A stretch of DNA of 25,117 nt. It comes from Alphaproteobacteria bacterium (GTDB lineage: Bacteria; Pseudomonadota; Alphaproteobacteria; UBA828). How positions within the stretch are numbered: the stretch's first letter is position 1; the number at the start of each line of letters is the position of its first letter. The position numbers and the translations under genes are program-made. Positions 21,413 through 25,117 of this stretch are shown in pieces. The stretch spans positions 1 through 25,117 of the forward strand of contig JAUVWK010000004.1 of NCBI GenBank assembly GCA_030604165.1, written 5' to 3'. The notes under the pieces were generated by a model. It was given only the letters and a program-made list of their open reading frames with translations. It did not search any database and was not told where the DNA came from.

Positions 21413-22816
21413 CTAGATGTGGAGGGCGCGGCCGAAGGCGTCAAGTACCGATTCGTGCAACATTTCGGACAAGGTGGGATGCGGAAATATCGTATTGATC
21501 AGCTCCGCCTCGGTGCCTTCCAGAGTCTTCGCAATTACATAACCATGGATTAACTCCGTGACCTCGGCGCCGATCATATGGGCCCCCAGAAGCTCGCCGG
21601 ATTCGGCGTCGAACACGGTCTTGACCAGGCCCTCCGGCTCGCCGAGGGCCAGGGCCTTGCCGTTGCCCAGGTACGGAAATCGCCCAACTCGAATGCGCAG
21701 GCCCTGCTCCTTGGCGGCCGCCTCGGTGAGCCCGACGCTGGCCACTTGGGGCCGGCAATAGGTGCAACCCGGGATGTTGGCGGGGTTGAGCGGATGCACG
21801 TCGGCGACGCCGGCGATGCGCTCCACGCACAAGACCCCCTCGTGCATGGCCTTGTGCGCGAGCCAGGGCGGTCCGGTGACGTCGCCGATGGCGTAGACCC
21901 CTGGCTCGCCGGTCTGCATCCACGAATCGGTGACGATGTGGCTCTTCTCGACCTCGACCTTGGTGCCCTCGAGGCCGATCTCCTCGACATTGCCGACGAT
22001 GCCGACCGCCAGGATCACGCGGTCCACCTTGATCTCGCCGGTGTTGCCGTCGGCGTGCGCAACGGTGGCGGTGACCTTGCCGCCGGCCTTTTTCAGGGCG
22101 CTCACCGAGGCGCCGGTGTGGATCGTCATGCCCTGCTTCTCGAAAGCCTTCAGGGCCAGTCCCGAGATCTCCGCATCCTCCACCGGCAGCACCCGCGGTA
22201 GAACCTCGACCACCGTGACCGCGGAGCCAAGATCGCGGTAGATGCTCGCAAACTCCATGCCGATCGCGCCCGAGCCGATGATCAAGAGCGACTTCGGCAG
22301 GCTCTCGGGCACCATCGCCTCCTTGTAGGTCCAGACCAGCTTGCCGTCGGGCTCGAGGCCCGGCAGCGTGCGGGCGCGGGCGCCGCTCGCCAGGATGATG
22401 TGTTTGGCGCGAAGCTCGGCCACGGGTTTACCGTCCTTGGCGACGGCAAGCGTACCGGGACCGCTCAGCCGAGCGTGGCCATCGAACACGGCGACCTTGT
22501 TCTTCTTGAGCAGATGGGCGACACCGCCGGAAAGCCGGGCGGCCACGTCGCGCGAGTATTTCACGACCTTGGCGAGATCGACCTGCACGTCCTTGGCGGA
22601 GAGGCCGAATTGCTCGAGCCGATCGAGCGTGTGGCGGATTTCCGAGACGCGCAGCAACGCCTTGGTCGGGATACAGCCCCAGTTCAGGCAAATTCCGCCC
22701 AAATGCTCGCGCTCGACCACGGCGGCCTTGAGCCCCAGTTGGCTGGCGCGGATCGCCGCGACATAGCCGCCGGGACCGCCGCCCACGAGGACGACGTCGA
22801 ATGACGTATCGGCCAT
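21413..22816 (-). CDS. lpdA: Dihydrolipoyl dehydrogenase (E3)
   Basis: 467 aa FAD flavoenzyme that reoxidises dihydrolipoamide with NAD+. N-terminal FAD site VVLVGGGPGGYVAAIRA; redox-active Cys43/Cys48 in GGICLNWGCIPTKALL; NAD site LLIIGSGAIGMEFASIY; second FAD site VYAIGDVTG; and His446/Glu451 (HPTLSE) in the dimer interface. GGAGG lies just before ATG 22816. It is encoded directly after pdhC (37-bp gap), so it serves the pyruvate dehydrogenase complex, perhaps also shared with other 2-oxo acid complexes. Confidence 0.97.
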   Translation of the reverse strand: MADTSFDVVLVGGGPGGYVAAIRASQLGLKAAVVEREHLGGICLNWGCIPTKALLRVSEIRHTLDRLEQFGLSAKDVQVDLAKVVKYSRDVAARLSGGVAHLLKKNKVAVFDGHARLSGPGTLAVAKDGKPVAELRAKHIILASGARARTLPGLEPDGKLVWTYKEAMVPESLPKSLLIIGSGAIGMEFASIYRDLGSAVTVVEVLPRVLPVEDAEISGLALKAFEKQGMTIHTGASVSALKKAGGKVTATVAHADGNTGEIKVDRVILAVGIVGNVEEIGLEGTKVEVEKSHIVTDSWMQTGEPGVYAIGDVTGPPWLAHKAMHEGVLCVERIAGVADVHPLNPANIPGCTYCRPQVASVGLTEAAAKEQGLRIRVGRFPYLGNGKALALGEPEGLVKTVFDAESGELLGAHMIGAEVTELIHGYVIAKTLEGTEAELINTIFPHPTLSEMLHESVLDAFGRALHI

Positions 22817-22853
22817 GATATCCTCCGAGAGTGCCGCTTTGGCCGCGCGGGGC

Positions 22854-24161
22854 CTATAGCAGCATGGTCAGCGGATCCTCGATCAGACCCTTGAAGATGC
22901 CGAGAAACGCCGCGCCCGAGGCGCCATCGACGACGCGATGATCGACCGAGAGCGTGCACGACATCACGGTGGCGATCGCCAGCGCGCCGTCCTTGACGAT
23001 GGGGCGCTGCGCGCCCGCGCCAACCGCCAGGATCATCGCCTGCGGCGGATTGATCACGGCCGCGAACTCCTTGATGCCGTACATACCCAGGTTGGAGATG
23101 CAGAACCCGCCGCCCTGATATTCCTCCGGCTTGAGCGCCATGGGCGTGGCGCGGGCACGCTCGGACAACGCCTTCATCTCGGTGGAAATCTCCACCAGGC
23201 CCTTGTGATCGGCGTTGCGGATGATCGGCGTGACCAGGCCGTCCTCGATCGCCACCGCGACCGAGACGTCCACCGTGTTGTATTGGCGGATCACATTGTC
23301 CAGCCACGAAGCGTTGACCGCGGGCACCTTGCGCAAGCCGAGCGCCGCGGCGCGGACGACGAAATCGTTGACCGACAGCTTGTAATCGTCGGCGCGGCCA
23401 TTGAGCTCCTTGCGAATCTCGAGCAGCGCGTCGATCTCGCAATCGATGGTGAGATAGAAGTGCGGAATGGTTTGCTTCGACAGCTGGAGACGCTGGGCGA
23501 TGATCCGGCGCATGTTGCTGACCGGCGCATCGACATAGGACGCCCCGGGCACGGCCGGCGCGGATGCCGGTGCGGGCGATAGCGCCGGCGCGGCGGCGGC
23601 CGGGGCAGCGGCCATGGCCGCCTCGATATCGACCTTGACGATACGGCCTTTCGGCCCCGTGCCCCGAAGCGCGGCCAGGTCGAGGCCGGCTTGCTCGGCC
23701 ATGCGGCGCGCCAAGGGGCTGGCAAAGATACGGCCACCATCGGCGGGCGCCGTTACTTGTATCGCGGCGGCAGGCGCGGCGGTGGCTGGAGGCGGGGACG
23801 CGGCGGGCACTGCGGCCTGGGCGGCTGGAGGCGGGGGCGCGGCGGCGGCCGGTGGCGCAGCGGGCGCGGCGACCGGCGGCGGCGCGAGGTCGAGCGCTTC
23901 GAGCGCGGAGCTGTCTTCGCCCTCTTCCAGGATAACGCCGATCACAGCGTTGACCGGAATCGCCTGGGCGCCGTCGGGCGTCACGATCTTGCCAAGCACG
24001 CCCTCGTCGATCGCCTCGATCTCCATGGTCGCCTTGTCGGTCTCGATCTCGGCCAACACATCGCCCGCGCTGACCGCCTCTCCCTCTTGCTTGAGCCAGC
24101 GCGCGATATTGCCCTCGGTCATGGTGGGCGACAACGCCGGCATTAGGACTCGGATCGCCAT
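22854..24161 (-). CDS. pdhC: Pyruvate dehydrogenase E2, dihydrolipoamide acetyltransferase
   Basis: 435 aa with one lipoyl domain: Lys43 in EIETDKATMEIEA is the lipoylated residue. A long Ala/Pro linker (about 93-138) is followed by the peripheral-subunit-binding domain (about 143-182, FASPLARRMAEQAGLDL and GTGPKGRIVKVDI), a second Ala/Pro linker (about 183-206) and the catalytic domain ending with SVDHRVVDGASGA (His408, Asp412). It transfers the acetyl group to CoA and forms the core of the complex. GGGAG lies before ATG 24161. It sits between pdhB and lpdA. The single lipoyl domain is usual for alphaproteobacterial PDH. Confidence 0.97.
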   Translation of the reverse strand: MAIRVLMPALSPTMTEGNIARWLKQEGEAVSAGDVLAEIETDKATMEIEAIDEGVLGKIVTPDGAQAIPVNAVIGVILEEGEDSSALEALDLAPPPVAAPAAPPAAAAPPPPAAQAAVPAASPPPATAAPAAAIQVTAPADGGRIFASPLARRMAEQAGLDLAALRGTGPKGRIVKVDIEAAMAAAPAAAAPALSPAPASAPAVPGASYVDAPVSNMRRIIAQRLQLSKQTIPHFYLTIDCEIDALLEIRKELNGRADDYKLSVNDFVVRAAALGLRKVPAVNASWLDNVIRQYNTVDVSVAVAIEDGLVTPIIRNADHKGLVEISTEMKALSERARATPMALKPEEYQGGGFCISNLGMYGIKEFAAVINPPQAMILAVGAGAQRPIVKDGALAIATVMSCTLSVDHRVVDGASGAAFLGIFKGLIEDPLTMLL

Positions 24162-24217
24162 GTTCTACTCCCTTGGCACGCAATATCGACCTATGGACCG
24201 TCTCGGGCGGCCCTGCC

Positions 24218-25117
24218 TTAAGTCCGATAAAAAGCCGCCTTCGCCGCGGCCACGATGGTCTCGGGCTGCGGCAAGGCAAGGCGTTCCAAATTGGCCGCGT
24301 AAGGCAGCGGCACGTCATCGCCGCTCACCCGCACCACCGGCGCATCGAGCTGATCGAAGCCGCGCTCGACGACCGCCGCCGACAGCTCCGCGCCGATGCC
24401 GGCGAACGGCCAGCCCTCCTCGACCGTAACCAGGCGATTGGTCCGCGCGACGGATTCGAGCACCGTCTCGATATCCAGCGGGCGGATTGTTCTCAGGTCC
24501 ACCACTTCGGCCTCGATGCCCTCTTCCGCCAGCGCCTCCGCCGCGGCCAGCGCCTTGGCCACGGCCATGGAATAACCCACCAGCGTGACGTCGCGCCCGG
24601 CGCGCACCACCGCCGCCTGGCCAAGGGGCACCAGATGCTCGGGGTCGTCCGGCACCTCGAAGCTTTGGCCGTAGAGGATCTCGTTCTCCAAGAAAACCAC
24701 CGGGTTGGGATCGCGAATGGCACTCTTCAGCAGGCCCTTGGCATCGCCCGCGCTATAGGGCGCCACCACCGTCAGCCCCGGGACATGGGCATACCAACTG
24801 GCATAGCACTGAGAATGTTGCGCGGCGACCCGCGCGGCGGCGCCGTTCGGCCCGCGAAAAACCACCGGAACCGCCAGCGCGCCACCCGACATATAATGAC
24901 TCTTGGCCGCCGAATTGACGATCTGATCGATCGCCTGCATAGCGAAGTTGAAAGTCATGAATTCAACGATCGGCCGCAAGCCCGCCATGGCCGCGCCGAT
25001 GCCGATGCCGGCGAAGCCCGCCTCGGTGATCGGTGTGTCGATCACGCGATCGGGCCCGAACTCCTCGAGCAGCCCCTGACTCACCTTGTAGGCGCCCTGA
25101 TACTCGGCAACCTCCTC
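24218..25117 (-). CDS. pdhB: Pyruvate dehydrogenase E1 component, beta subunit (N-terminus outside the window)
   Basis: At least 299 codons; the frame runs open to the window edge with EEVAEYQGAYKVSQGLLEEFG, the E1-beta N-terminal region after its first active-site Glu. An internal GTG at 25084 is not the real start. Family strings: DTPITEAGFAGIGIGAAMAG, RPIVEFMTFNFAMQAIDQIVNSAAK, GLTVVAPYSAGDAKGLLK, PVVFLENEILYG and VEEGWPFAGIGAE. With E1-alpha it decarboxylates pyruvate using thiamine diphosphate and acetylates E2. Some family members carry an N-terminal lipoyl domain, which cannot be judged here. It is followed by pdhC after 56 bp. Confidence 0.95.
   Translation of the reverse strand, partial: EEVAEYQGAYKVSQGLLEEFGPDRVIDTPITEAGFAGIGIGAAMAGLRPIVEFMTFNFAMQAIDQIVNSAAKSHYMSGGALAVPVVFRGPNGAAARVAAQHSQCYASWYAHVPGLTVVAPYSAGDAKGLLKSAIRDPNPVVFLENEILYGQSFEVPDDPEHLVPLGQAAVVRAGRDVTLVGYSMAVAKALAAAEALAEEGIEAEVVDLRTIRPLDIETVLESVARTNRLVTVEEGWPFAGIGAELSAAVVERGFDQLDAPVVRVSGDDVPLPYAANLERLALPQPETIVAAAKAAFYRT

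Noticed and set aside
22684..24318. 544-codon minus-strand frame across pdhC and the start of lpdA
   Set aside because: It is an out-of-frame shadow of pdhC/lpdA, extremely Arg/Gly-rich.

Overview
The window looks like a chromosomal segment of a GC-rich alphaproteobacterium, probably Rhodospirillales-like. The evidence is the gene order dusB(nifR3)-ntrB-ntrC-ntrY-ntrX-trkA-dat-(HAD)-hfq-hflX, the fused ispDF gene, the lone C-terminal-type cinA after pgpA, and a PDH operon that runs on into lipoyl synthase and a RatA/COQ10-type START protein. No tRNA, rRNA, CRISPR array or transposase was seen.

Layout. (1) 1-4600 is accessory and visibly more A+T-rich than the rest. It holds a membrane-anchored multi-PAS protein on the minus strand whose frame has an in-frame amber codon at 284-286 and then runs on into a RadC-like N-terminal domain at the window edge. 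It also holds a 182-aa unknown protein, a gene-poor stretch of about 700 bp with a candidate small RNA and a strong terminator, an A+T-rich patch with a relic coding fragment, and two small membrane proteins (86 and 89 aa) that converge on a long hairpin. (2) 4608-16950 is one long minus-strand block. Read in the direction of transcription it is dusB, ntrB, ntrC, ntrY, ntrX, trkA, dat, HAD phosphatase, hfq, hflX. Several junctions are ATGA overlaps, and a good sigma-70 promoter lies upstream of dusB. (3) 17018-17368 is a small cupin gene divergent from (4) the plus-strand set ispDF-pgpA-cinA (17538-19785), joined by ATGA overlaps and ended by a strong terminator. (5) 19942-25117 is the minus-strand operon pdhB (cut by the window edge)-pdhC-lpdA-lipA-ratA, which converges on (4).

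How the genes work together. The ntr block joins nitrogen-status signalling (NtrB/NtrC) and a second, membrane-linked two-component pair (NtrY/NtrX) to potassium uptake control (TrkA) and the Hfq/HflX post-transcriptional pair. The PDH operon supplies E1-beta, lipoylated E2 and E3 together with LipA, the enzyme that makes the lipoyl cofactor E2 needs. ispDF makes isoprenoid precursors, pgpA makes phosphatidylglycerol, and cinA recycles pyridine nucleotide.

Most worth a second look: the PAS-to-RadC reading frame broken by an amber codon, the structured small-RNA candidate with its terminator at 3230-3334, the A+T-rich relic fragment at 3463-3702, NtrX lacking a GAFTGA motif, long homopolymer tracts inside ntrB and ntrY, and a pair of related palindromic elements at 19796-19945, one of which supplies the ratA stop codon.
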